Positions 1 through 5,671 are shown, numbered from the stretch's first letter. The stretch: DNA of 5,671 nucleotides from an uncultured Halioglobus sp. (GCA_905480565.1 CAJQQW010000005.1:1-5671); one strand, 5' to 3'. Numbers and translations are program-made. Notes: a model not told the origin generated them from the letters alone.

Positions 1-1
1 G

Positions 2-898
2 GCAGATACATTTTCAAAACCTCAGGCCATTCGCTTGTTCGGCTTTATCGGCGCAGGAGCAAGCATTGGAGGTTTGGCCGGGCCCGCACTCACCACGTTA
101 CTTGTAAAAGATATAGGCACCGAAAACCTGATGCTGATAGCAGCCCTACTGGTCGTCTTGGCTCTGCCGTTGGTGGCGTGGCTACAGCGACTCAAGCAGA
201 CTGATCTGCACAATGGCAATGTTTCTGTCAGTAACGAAGATGTCGAGTTTATCGGTGGCAATCCTCTGGCCGGTTTTGCAGAATTCATGCGCAGTCCCTA
301 CCTGCTTGGTATAGGTTTGTTCATATTTTTCTACACCACCATCAGCTCTTTTGTGTACTTCGAGCTGAAAAATCTGCTGGCTGATTTCGACCCAGATATG
401 CGCACCCAGATATGGGGAGGCATGGATCTTGCCGTAAACAGTCTCACCCTGTTGGTAGCCATGTTCGCTACCGGGCGCATTGCGCAACGCTTCGGGCTGC
501 CTTTCACGTTGGCCCTCATCCCGGTCCTCGTGGGTGGCGGCATGCTTATGCTAGCTGCTGAACCTATGGTTTATGTCGTGGTTGGCGTGCAGGTTGCGCG
601 GCGCGCGGGGAACTATGCGATCTCCCGACCCGCCCGCGAAATGCTTTTCACAGCGGTGGATCGCGAAACCCGATTTAAGGCCAAGCAAGTGATTGATATT
701 GTCATTTATCGCGGCGGCGACATGCTCAACGCCTGGCTCTTTACGGCACTCACTCAGGGGTTGGGGCTGGGGTTGGCAGCAGTTGCTGGCATCGGTGCAG
801 TTATTGCCGGGCTATGGGCGCTGACAGGCATCTTCCTGGGACGACGGTTCAACGCAATGAACCCGTCCGGGGACATACCAGATAAAACCGCTGCATAA
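2..898 (+). CDS. Nucleotide-carrier-like (Npt/TLC-related, MFS-type) transporter, C-terminal part
   Basis: This is the last 298 codons of a membrane transporter. The reading frame is open to the left edge, so the N-terminal half and the start lie outside the window. Seven or so hydrophobic segments are visible, for example around residues 13-35, 43-61, 100-118, 143-158, 167-184, 188-198 and 245-279, as expected for half of a 12-helix carrier. The most recognisable stretch is ISRPAREMLFT (residues 208-217) followed by KAKQVIDIVIYRGGD (226-240). I recall this pair as typical of bacterial proteins annotated as MFS or NTP/NDP exchange transporters related to the ATP/ADP translocases. The true substrate is unknown: free-living bacteria carrying such proteins do not need host ATP. 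The protein ends in a short hydrophilic tail. The next gene is on the same strand 128 bp away and probably has its own promoter. Family assignment is fairly sure; substrate is not. Confidence 0.75.
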   Translation, partial: ADTFSKPQAIRLFGFIGAGASIGGLAGPALTTLLVKDIGTENLMLIAALLVVLALPLVAWLQRLKQTDLHNGNVSVSNEDVEFIGGNPLAGFAEFMRSPYLLGIGLFIFFYTTISSFVYFELKNLLADFDPDMRTQIWGGMDLAVNSLTLLVAMFATGRIAQRFGLPFTLALIPVLVGGGMLMLAAEPMVYVVVGVQVARRAGNYAISRPAREMLFTAVDRETRFKAKQVIDIVIYRGGDMLNAWLFTALTQGLGLGLAAVAGIGAVIAGLWALTGIFLGRRFNAMNPSGDIPDKTAA

Positions 899-987
899 CG
901 TTGAGCAGCAAGTTGAATAGTTGAGCCGCAGGCCAATCCTTTCCGTTGAAACACCGCCCGGGTAGTAACTTTGGCGCTGCCTCGGTC

Positions 988-993
988 TATACT
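988..993 (+). promoter_or_regulatory. Possible -10 box (TATACT) for the Rieske oxygenase gene
   Basis: TATACT lies 33 bp before the ATG at 1027, which would give a short leader of about 25-30 nt. No good TTGACA-like -35 element is found 16-18 bp upstream, so an activator or another sigma factor would be needed. The site argues against the longer open frame that begins with TTG at 946, because that start would lie upstream of the promoter. Confidence 0.3.
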
Positions 994-1026
994 TTACGTA
1001 ACCACAACATGGACGGCGAAAACACC

Positions 1027-2115
1027 ATGGCAACATCTGTTGATTATAACCTGGGACCTAACACCTATCCCCGCGGCTGGTTCATTGTCGCCGAGAGCAA
1101 GGAACTGGATAACGGTCCCATGGCCGTGCGCTACTTCGGGCAGGATCTGGCGCTCTACCGCGGCGAAAGCGGCAATCCCGTGCTGCTTGACGCGTATTGC
1201 GCCCATATGGGAACCCATCTGACCGCCAGCACCAGCGCCATGATTGTTAAGAATGGCGAGCAAATAGAGGGTGACTCTATTCGCTGCCCTTACCACGGAT
1301 GGCGCTACAATCCCCAGGGCGATGTCGATGACATCCCCTACCACGACGGCCCCTGCCCGAAGTCCGCCTCCATTCGCTCGTATCCCGTAGTAGACAACAT
1401 GGGATGCATCATGGCCTGGTTCGATCCGGATGGTCGCCAACCGGACTACGATGCGCCGTCACTGCCCGAGTGGGATGATTCTCAGTGGGTTCGCTGGGAG
1501 CTGGACCACCTCGGCGAACTGCCCATTCATCCGCAGGAAATTCTGGACAACATGGCAGACGTCCGCCACCTGGGACCAACTCACGGCGCCCCCAGTGAAT
1601 ACTTCGAAAACGAGTACAAAGATCATATCTGTATACAGCGCCAGGGCGGGCCGATGCAGCTTTATCAAACCTATCTCTACACTACGACCTGGTACACAGG
1701 TCCCGGTATACTGCTATCCAAACAGGTATTCGCAGACAACGTCATCTACGAACTGATCGCCAACACCCCTGTGGAAGACGGTGTTTCCAAGTGCTTCCAT
1801 GGCTGCCTTTACAAGGGTGCGGAAGGCGGAGCGACAGACGAGGATCGGGAAGCGGCCAGGCAAGCTCAGGCAGGTGCGCTCGAAGCTTTCGGTGCTGACT
1901 TCAATGTGTGGCAGAACAAGCGACCGGCTATCAAGATCATGCAGTTAAAAACCGATGGCCCCTTCAACCATGGTCGGAAATGGTACTCGCAGTTCTACGC
2001 CAGTCCTGACGATGTTGCCTCTATCCGCGATGAGGTTAACGGCTTTGTGGCGACCACGGGTATGCAAACGCCTGCGGAGGCTAATCACAACATCGACGAC
2101 GGCCTTCCAATATAG
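1027..2115 (+). CDS. Rieske [2Fe-2S] non-heme iron oxygenase, 3-ketosteroid 9-alpha-hydroxylase (KshA)-like
   Basis: This 362-residue protein is the oxygenase component of a two-component Rieske monooxygenase. Such enzymes use electrons from a separate reductase to hydroxylate a substrate at a mononuclear iron. The Rieske domain (about 14-135) has cluster ligands C58 and H60 (CAH) and C87 and H90 (CPYHGW). The catalytic domain carries NMADVRHLGPTH, giving iron ligands H181 and H186 after D178 (the D-x2-H-x4-H pattern of this class). D291, in DFNVWQNK, is the probable third ligand. DFNVW...DGPF...RKWYSQFY (291-324) closely resembles the C-terminal region of KshA. The likely role is steroid-ring hydroxylation, but bile-acid, sterol or other polycyclic substrates are possible. 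The spacing between H60 and C87 is 26 residues, longer than the usual 15-17. ATG 1027 was chosen because the Rieske domain starts soon after it and a -10-like box precedes it; the ribosome binding site (GGCGA, 7 nt away) is weak. No reductase gene is in view. Confidence 0.88.
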   Translation: MATSVDYNLGPNTYPRGWFIVAESKELDNGPMAVRYFGQDLALYRGESGNPVLLDAYCAHMGTHLTASTSAMIVKNGEQIEGDSIRCPYHGWRYNPQGDVDDIPYHDGPCPKSASIRSYPVVDNMGCIMAWFDPDGRQPDYDAPSLPEWDDSQWVRWELDHLGELPIHPQEILDNMADVRHLGPTHGAPSEYFENEYKDHICIQRQGGPMQLYQTYLYTTTWYTGPGILLSKQVFADNVIYELIANTPVEDGVSKCFHGCLYKGAEGGATDEDREAARQAQAGALEAFGADFNVWQNKRPAIKIMQLKTDGPFNHGRKWYSQFYASPDDVASIRDEVNGFVATTGMQTPAEANHNIDDGLPI

Positions 2116-2128
2116 GCGAAAACCTCAA

Positions 2129-2150
2129 GCCCGGGCCGCCGTGCCCGGGT
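2129..2150 (+). terminator. GC-rich hairpin after the Rieske oxygenase gene, possible terminator
   Basis: GCCCGGGC (2129-2136) and GCCCGGGT (2143-2150) form a stem of seven Watson-Crick pairs plus one G-U, with a 6-nt loop, starting 14 bp after the stop codon. The stem is strong. The downstream T tract is poor (only TTT at 2158-2160), so intrinsic termination may be partial and some read-through into the M48 gene is possible. Confidence 0.5.
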
Positions 2151-2226
2151 ACTCGCCTTTCCTGACAGCTTCTGGCAACCTTGCTTGCGCTGCCACTACA
2201 TTACGTGACCGATATTGCAAACCGCT

Positions 2227-3042
2227 ATGAAGATACCCATCGCCGCACTTTTTTTTCTCTCACTGCTAACCGCATGCGCCACCAGCCCAACAGGACGGTC
2301 GCAGCTTATGCTGGTTTCCCCTGAATCCGCTATCGTTGAGTCGAGAAAAGCCTACCTCACCACGGTCGATGAACTGAATGCTGATGACAAGCTCGTCAAT
2401 GATCCAGCCCTGTCGAAGCGGGTAGCAACCATCACTGGCCGACTGGTTACCGTCGCCACCGAGATGTATCCGAGCACCCGGAATTGGGAATGGAGTGTCG
2501 CTATTGTGGATGCCCCGGACATTGTTAACGCCTGGTGCATGGCGGGAGGTCGCATGGCGGTTTACACCGGGCTGTTTGATAAGCTGAAACTGACCGACGC
2601 CGAATTCGCGCAGATCATGGGCCACGAGATTTCCCACGCACTGGCCAATCACACCGCAGAACGTATGTCCCGCGCTATGGCCACCTCTGCGGGGGTAGTC
2701 GCCATCGCAATCTTGTCGGACAAGCCTGTGGTCGCCGCCGGGGGCGCCGCTGTTGCGGCGAAGCTGGCGCTGGATCTTCCCAACAGCCGCACCGCGGAGT
2801 CAGAGGCGGATCAGATCGGTATGGCGCTCGCTGTTCGTGCCGGCTATGACCCGGACGCTGCCGTAAGCCTATGGGAAAAAATGGGCTCACAAGGGGGTGG
2901 TAACCGCCCACCAGAATTTCTCAGCACACACCCGGCGCCCGGCAATCGGGAACTTGCACTGGCAGCCATGATCCCTGATATGCGCCAGCTCAATCCGACA
3001 GGACAACTCGCCCCTGTGCATCCTGTTGAAATCATGAACTAG
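2227..3042 (+). CDS. M48-family zinc metallopeptidase, predicted lipoprotein (LoiP/YggG-like)
   Basis: This 271-residue protein is a predicted periplasmic or membrane-anchored protease. The N-terminus (MKIPIAALFFLSLLTAC) is a lipoprotein signal peptide, with a lipobox LTAC and the acylated cysteine at C17. The catalytic motif HEISH (133-137) supplies two zinc histidines and the catalytic glutamate. E191 in ESEAD (191-195) is the expected third zinc ligand. The conserved STHP...R segment follows at 233-241. Length and domain order fit the short M48 lipoproteins such as E. coli LoiP, which take part in envelope quality control. The hydrophobic stretches at 153-163 and 167-182 are usual between the two zinc motifs. 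ATG 2227 gives a proper signal peptide; there is no clear Shine-Dalgarno sequence, and a TTG four codons upstream has none either. The gene follows the Rieske gene by 111 bp, across a hairpin. I see nothing that ties its job to steroid catabolism. Confidence 0.9.
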   Translation: MKIPIAALFFLSLLTACATSPTGRSQLMLVSPESAIVESRKAYLTTVDELNADDKLVNDPALSKRVATITGRLVTVATEMYPSTRNWEWSVAIVDAPDIVNAWCMAGGRMAVYTGLFDKLKLTDAEFAQIMGHEISHALANHTAERMSRAMATSAGVVAIAILSDKPVVAAGGAAVAAKLALDLPNSRTAESEADQIGMALAVRAGYDPDAAVSLWEKMGSQGGGNRPPEFLSTHPAPGNRELALAAMIPDMRQLNPTGQLAPVHPVEIMN

Positions 3043-3107
3043 CTGTTCCTTGGCATAAAAAGAACGGTCGTTGTTCGCTACTTTGCGGCAGCGGCAAGTC
3101 GCCACGC

Positions 3108-3136
3108 AGTATTGGCTGCTATCCGGATCGTGTCAA
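3108..3136 (-). promoter_or_regulatory. Sigma70-like promoter on the minus strand in the convergent gap
   Basis: Read on the minus strand, TTGACA (3136-3131) is followed after exactly 17 bp by AATACT (3113-3108). That is a perfect -35 with a 4/6 match -10 at ideal spacing. It lies beyond the stop codon of the glutaryl-CoA dehydrogenase gene and points toward the 3' end of the M48 gene, so a transcript from it would be antisense to that gene. The minus strand has a TTCTTTTT run (3064-3057 region) about 45 bp downstream, so a very short RNA is also possible. No coding frame of note follows. It could be chance. Confidence 0.35.
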
Positions 3137-3184
3137 AATTATACTGCTAAGTGATTATCGAACACGACACCCTGGCAAGAGCGA

Positions 3185-4369
3185 TCAAAAAGCGGGTATG
3201 CCCGTTTGTGCGCGCCCCAGAATAAGGGCGTGAATATCATGGGTACCCTCATAGGTATTAACCACCTCAAGGTTACACATATGGCGCATAACCGGGTACT
3301 CATCGGATATACCGTTACCACCCAGCATATCCCGCGCATGCCGCGCAATCGCCAACGCTTTACCACAGGAATTGCGCTTGAGGAGAGAAATCAGCTCCGG
3401 TGCCAGTGCATCTTCATTCAGCAAATGGCCCGCCCGCAGACAACCCTGCAGGGCCAAAGCGATTTCCGTCTGCATATCGGCGAGCTTCAGTTGCACCAGC
3501 TGGTTGGCGGCCAGCGGACGGCCAAACTGGTGTCGCGCCAGCGTGTAATCCCGGGCGGTATGCCAGCAGGTTTCAGCGGCACCCAGGGCACCCCAGCTAA
3601 TGCCATAACGCGCCTTGTTGAGACAGCCGAAAGGACCCTTGATGCCCTCGACGCCCGGCAGTAGCTGCGCCTCCGGGACGAACACGTCCTGCATCACGAT
3701 TTCTCCGGTGACAGAGGCGCGCAGAGCCAGTTTGCCCTCAATTTTAGGCGCACTGAGCCCCTCCATGCCTCGCTCCAGTATAAATCCGCGGATTTTGTCA
3801 TCATCCGTTTTCGCCCACACCACGAACACATGCGCCAGTGGGCTATTGCTGATCCACATCTTGGCGCCATTGAGCAAATAACCTCCTTCGACACTCTTCG
3901 CACGGGTGACCATACCTACAGGGTCTGAACCATGGTCCGGCTCAGTCAGCCCAAAACAGCCTATCCAATCACCGCTGGCAAGTTTTGGCAGGTAGGCTTG
4001 TCGCTGCGCGTCATTGCCATAGGCATAGATCGGGTACATTACCAGGGAAGACTGCACACTCATCATGGAGCGGAATCCGGAGTCCACCCGCTCTATCTCG
4101 CGGGCAATCAAGCCATAGGAAATAGAGTCAACTCCCGGGCAACCGTAGCCGTGGAGCGTAGAACCCAATAATCCCAACTCACCCATCTCAGTGAATATGG
4201 CAGGGTCGGTTTCTTCATTACGAAAAGCATCGCGCACGCGGGGTAACAACTTCTGCTGTGCATACTGGCGGGCGGAGTCTCGCACCAGCCGCTGATCCGA
4301 TGTAAGCTGCTGCTCCAGCCCGAATGGATCCTGCCAATCCATCGCGGCTACTTCATTTTTTACTGCCAT
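3185..4369 (-). CDS. gcdH: Glutaryl-CoA dehydrogenase (acyl-CoA dehydrogenase family)
   Basis: This 394-residue FAD enzyme should oxidise glutaryl-CoA and decarboxylate it to crotonyl-CoA, passing electrons to ETF. The step belongs to lysine, tryptophan, aromatic and some dicarboxylate degradation. Length is normal for the family. Visible landmarks are [12 protein letters not shown] (139-150) and WISNS (172-176) at the flavin, [13 protein letters not shown] (254-266), [13 protein letters not shown] (281-293), [10 protein letters not shown] (349-358) and [17 protein letters not shown] (371-387). E374 is the catalytic base. R100 in FRSMMSVQ matches the arginine that holds the substrate carboxylate, and E93 and Y373 complete the group retained in decarboxylating enzymes. 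ATG 4369 is preceded by GGGAGG nine bases upstream; the frame extends to a TTG at 4423, but that would translate through the leader hairpins. The gene stands alone on its strand, convergent with the M48 gene, and the LysR-type regulator and CoA-transferase often found beside gcdH are absent. Confidence 0.95.
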   Translation of the reverse strand: MAVKNEVAAMDWQDPFGLEQQLTSDQRLVRDSARQYAQQKLLPRVRDAFRNEETDPAIFTEMGELGLLGSTLHGYGCPGVDSISYGLIAREIERVDSGFRSMMSVQSSLVMYPIYAYGNDAQRQAYLPKLASGDWIGCFGLTEPDHGSDPVGMVTRAKSVEGGYLLNGAKMWISNSPLAHVFVVWAKTDDDKIRGFILERGMEGLSAPKIEGKLALRASVTGEIVMQDVFVPEAQLLPGVEGIKGPFGCLNKARYGISWGALGAAETCWHTARDYTLARHQFGRPLAANQLVQLKLADMQTEIALALQGCLRAGHLLNEDALAPELISLLKRNSCGKALAIARHARDMLGGNGISDEYPVMRHMCNLEVVNTYEGTHDIHALILGRAQTGIPAF

Positions 4370-4378
4370 CGTTATACG

Positions 4379-4384
4379 CCTCCC
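4379..4384 (-). promoter_or_regulatory. Strong Shine-Dalgarno (GGGAGG) for gcdH
   Basis: GGGAGG on the minus strand sits nine bases before ATG 4369. It decides the start codon in favour of 4369 over the in-frame TTG at 4423. Confidence 0.75.
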
Positions 4385-4417
4385 AGGCGCGGCCTTCGCA
4401 AGCCAAGACTGGCTTGC
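4385..4417 (-). promoter_or_regulatory. Tandem hairpins in the gcdH leader
   Basis: Two adjacent inverted repeats lie directly before the gcdH ribosome binding site. The outer one pairs GCAAGCCA (4417-4410) with TGGCTTGC (4405-4398), a perfect 8-bp stem with a 4-nt loop. The inner one pairs AGGC (4395-4392) with GCCT (4388-4385) around a 3-nt loop and ends one base from GGGAGG. Neither is followed by a T tract, so they are not ordinary terminators. They may be an operator for a dimeric regulator or an RNA structure affecting translation. The structure is seen; its role is inferred. Confidence 0.5.
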
Positions 4418-4423
4418 CTCCAA

Positions 4424-4804
4424 AGAAATTTAGTACAAAAAGTCGCTCCCGAATTCTCATGATCAGCAATGGGAGAACCTACCTCAAGTGAAAGCCGGCA
4501 ATATTGAGACCAGCTATATCACGCACCGTTTTCTGAGGCGCTGTACTGTTTAACCGAACCACAAGCAGATTTTGCCATGCCGGACGATTCGCACGGCAGC
4601 GCATTAATATGTCACAGTATAATTCAAATAGCGTATGACGATGTGGGGCGGCTCTGGGCATCCCACTGCAGGGCGCATTGGTTTGAATGGCCATGCCGCC
4701 GCTAACTAAAATCGCTGTTATGGCCGCTATGTACCGCTGATCACCGGCGAAATCGTCTACCCTGTTAGCCATTGAAATACCTGGACCCTGAAAGAGGCAC
4801 CGGC
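4424..4804. other. Long divergent intergenic region without a convincing gene
   Basis: This stretch separates gcdH (-) from the NTF2-like gene (+). It must hold the promoters of both, yet is longer than needed. The only sizeable open frame (4479-4772, minus, 97 codons) has no recognisable motif, a weak start context and an unremarkable composition, so I do not call it. A TATAAT is found at 4618-4623. A short stem TGCCG/CGGCA (4578-4582 with 4594-4598) and scattered A+T-rich patches are otherwise all I see. Confidence 0.5.
4618..4623 (+). promoter_or_regulatory. Possible -10 box (TATAAT) upstream of the NTF2-like gene
   Basis: A perfect TATAAT occurs 181 bp before ATG 4805. No -35 hexamer stands 16-18 bp upstream and there is no extended TG. 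If used, it would give a leader of about 175 nt. An activated promoter or chance are both possible. Confidence 0.25.
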
Positions 4805-5386
4805 ATGACCGAACGGCAGAAGTTGAATAAGGAAAACATGGGGATCACCGATGGACTCGCACTGCAGGCCAGCAGCGGCGGCATCGAGGAACTGCGCAAA
4901 GACATCCAGCGCCTGATGGATATCGAGGCGATCAAGCAAGTCAAGCATGCTTACTTTCGCTGTATCGATACCGCAAATCTGGAAGAACTGGCAACCCTGT
5001 TTCATGAAAAGGTCAAGGTACGCTTCAAGGGTGGCGGCTACGAGTGGAACCTCGACAGCAAGCAGGAGTACGTCGACAACATCGGTATGGCATTCAGCAA
5101 GGAGGCAATCGGGCAGCACAATGCTCATCATCCGGAAATCCAGATCTTGTCGGATACTGAAGCTACAGGGTTATGGTACCTGGCTGACAATATGTGGTTA
5201 CTCAATCACAATGCCCTGACCACCGGGACTGCGCTGTACTGGGATCGTTACGAGAAAGTGGATGGCAAATGGCTGATAAAGGAAACCAGCTACGAGCGCA
5301 TCTATGAGATCAATCAGACCTTGCAGGAGAAGCCCAAACTGAACTCCCATTACCTTGGCGTACACGGTGGCGAGCCTCAGTTCTAA
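4805..5386 (+). CDS. SnoaL/NTF2-like protein, possible steroid or bile-acid dehydratase/isomerase (BaiE-like)
   Basis: This 193-residue protein has the pattern of the SnoaL-like NTF2 fold. A helical start (about 27-50, IEELRKDIQRLMDIEAIKQV) is followed by the typical YFRCIDTANLEELATLFHEKV (50-70), then strands with GQHNAHHPEIQI (103-114), GLWYLADNMWL (122-132) and a final YWDRYEKVDGKWLIKETSYER strand pair (145-165). Family members include bile-acid 7-alpha-dehydratase, scytalone dehydratase and delta-5-3-ketosteroid isomerase. Y50, D55, H105, D128 and R165 occur with nearly the spacing I recall for BaiE's active-site Tyr30, Asp35, His83, Asp106 and Arg146, which supports a dehydratase role. 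With a KshA-like oxygenase nearby, a steroid substrate is plausible but unproven. ATG 4805 follows AGAGG by 7 nt; a TTG 11 codons earlier and ATG 4838 are less likely. The first 25 residues and the tail after 170 are extensions of the core domain. Confidence 0.8.
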   Translation: MTERQKLNKENMGITDGLALQASSGGIEELRKDIQRLMDIEAIKQVKHAYFRCIDTANLEELATLFHEKVKVRFKGGGYEWNLDSKQEYVDNIGMAFSKEAIGQHNAHHPEIQILSDTEATGLWYLADNMWLLNHNALTTGTALYWDRYEKVDGKWLIKETSYERIYEINQTLQEKPKLNSHYLGVHGGEPQF

Positions 5387-5387
5387 T

Positions 5388-5411
5388 ACAAGTCCGTCGA
5401 CGAGAACTTGT
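5388..5411. repeat. Inverted repeat ACAAGT-12-ACTTGT just after the NTF2-like gene
   Basis: ACAAGT (5388-5393) and ACTTGT (5406-5411) form perfect 6-bp arms around 12 bp that themselves contain the palindrome CGTCGACG (5395-5402). It begins one base after the stop codon. No T tract follows (TCCC), so it is a poor intrinsic terminator; it may be a transcript-end hairpin or a protein-binding site. Confidence 0.4.
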
Positions 5412-5486
5412 CCCGGTGCACAGCCAAACCAGACTTCCCGGCTAGTAAACTCAAGCGGCGACGCCTAGTTTCCATAGGTTAAGAAT

Positions 5487-5514
5487 AGTGTAACCTTCCG
5501 CGCATACACTGCGC
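5487..5514. repeat. Overlapping inverted repeats in the acr3 upstream region
   Basis: AGTGTA (5487-5492) and TACACT (5505-5510) form perfect 6-bp arms around 12 bp. Overlapping them, GCGCA (5500-5504) and TGCGC (5510-5514) form a 5-bp stem around TACAC. They lie 31-58 bp before the acr3 ATG, where an operator for an arsenic-responsive repressor could sit. No ArsR-type gene is visible in the window, and the sequence does not match an operator I know. Confidence 0.35.
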
Positions 5515-5544
5515 TGCTAAAGTCTTAGAAAGGCACTGGTCGTT

Positions 5545-5671
5545 ATGGGATTATTTGAACGTTACCTGTCGCTATGGGTTGCTCTTTGCATTGCTGCAGG
5601 CGTCCTGCTTGGCAACCTGTTCCCTCCGGTTTTTGCCGCGATAGCTCGACTGGAGTACGCCCACGTAAACC
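5545..5671 (+). CDS. acr3: Acr3-type arsenite efflux permease, N-terminal fragment
   Basis: The first 42 codons of a membrane protein run off the right edge. The start [19 protein letters not shown] followed by VLLGNLFP is characteristic of Acr3-family arsenite permeases (often named ArsB in annotations), whose first transmembrane helix it forms (about residues 9-27). These carriers expel As(III) from the cytoplasm. ATG 5545 is preceded by GAAAGG 11 bases upstream, a somewhat long spacing. The gap of 158 bp after the NTF2-like gene and the inverted repeats in it suggest a separate transcription unit. The rest of any ars operon would be downstream of the window. The fragment is short, but its N-terminal sequence is distinctive. 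Confidence 0.85.
   Translation, partial: MGLFERYLSLWVALCIAAGVLLGNLFPPVFAAIARLEYAHVN

Noticed and set aside
900..951. Four GTTGA repeats (900, 912, 920, 945)
   Set aside because: Spacing is irregular and units are only 5-7 bp; no clear role as iterons or operator, so chance is likely.
946..1026. N-terminal extension of the Rieske oxygenase from a TTG codon
   Set aside because: The extra 27 residues precede the normal start of the Rieske domain, the TTG has no ribosome binding site, and a TATACT box lies inside the extension.
3128..3167. TCGTGT / ACACGA arms interleaved with the GCAGTAT / ATACTGC arms, a pseudoknot-like layout
   Set aside because: Long loops of 28 nt and short stems make this a weak structure; no support beyond the pairing itself.
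3206..3664. 152-codon open frame on the plus strand
   Set aside because: It lies wholly antisense to gcdH, a certain gene, and resembles no protein; it reflects the codon use of the real gene.
4370..4423. N-terminal extension of glutaryl-CoA dehydrogenase from a TTG codon
   Set aside because: GGGAGG precedes ATG 4369 and gives the usual family length; the extension would translate the leader hairpins.
4701..4769. GCTAAC / GTTAGC inverted repeat in the divergent gap
   Set aside because: Six-bp arms separated by 57 bp are expected by chance in a region this size.
4479..4772. 97-codon open frame on the minus strand in the divergent gap
   Set aside because: No recognisable domain, weak start context, composition not protein-like (scattered Cys, Pro, His), and its start lies in the probable leader of the NTF2-like gene.

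Overview
The window looks like chromosomal DNA of a free-living gammaproteobacterium. The protein set (nucleotide-carrier-like transporter, KshA-like Rieske oxygenase, M48 lipoprotein, glutaryl-CoA dehydrogenase, SnoaL/NTF2-like protein, Acr3) fits a marine heterotroph of the Halieaceae/Spongiibacteraceae type. That placement is inferred from protein resemblance, not from a search. Base composition and codon use look even throughout. I see no mobile element, tRNA, rRNA or CRISPR array.

Layout, left to right. (1) 2-898 (+): C-terminal part of a polytopic transporter related to the ATP/ADP (Npt/TLC) carriers, cut by the window edge. (2) 1027-2115 (+): a complete Rieske non-heme iron oxygenase of the 3-ketosteroid 9-alpha-hydroxylase (KshA) type, followed by a GC-rich hairpin. 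(3) 2227-3042 (+): an M48 zinc metallopeptidase made as a lipoprotein. (4) 3043-3184: a convergent gap holding a promoter-like sequence on the minus strand. (5) 3185-4369 (-): glutaryl-CoA dehydrogenase, with a strong ribosome binding site and two tandem hairpins in its leader. (6) 4370-4804: a divergent gap of about 435 bp with no convincing gene. (7) 4805-5386 (+): a SnoaL/NTF2-fold protein whose conserved polar residues match the spacing of the bile-acid 7-alpha-dehydratase BaiE. (8) 5545-5671 (+): the N-terminus of an Acr3-type arsenite efflux permease, cut by the window edge.

Functionally, the Rieske oxygenase and the BaiE-like protein both point to steroid or bile-acid catabolism. Glutaryl-CoA dehydrogenase would feed a glutaryl-CoA intermediate (lysine, tryptophan, aromatics or dicarboxylates) into crotonyl-CoA. 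The genes do not form one operon: they lie on both strands with long gaps, so any shared pathway is an inference from proximity. The most notable points are the 10-residue-longer Rieske cluster loop, the BaiE-like residue pattern, and the hairpin leader of the glutaryl-CoA dehydrogenase gene. I did not find clear evidence of a wholly new system.
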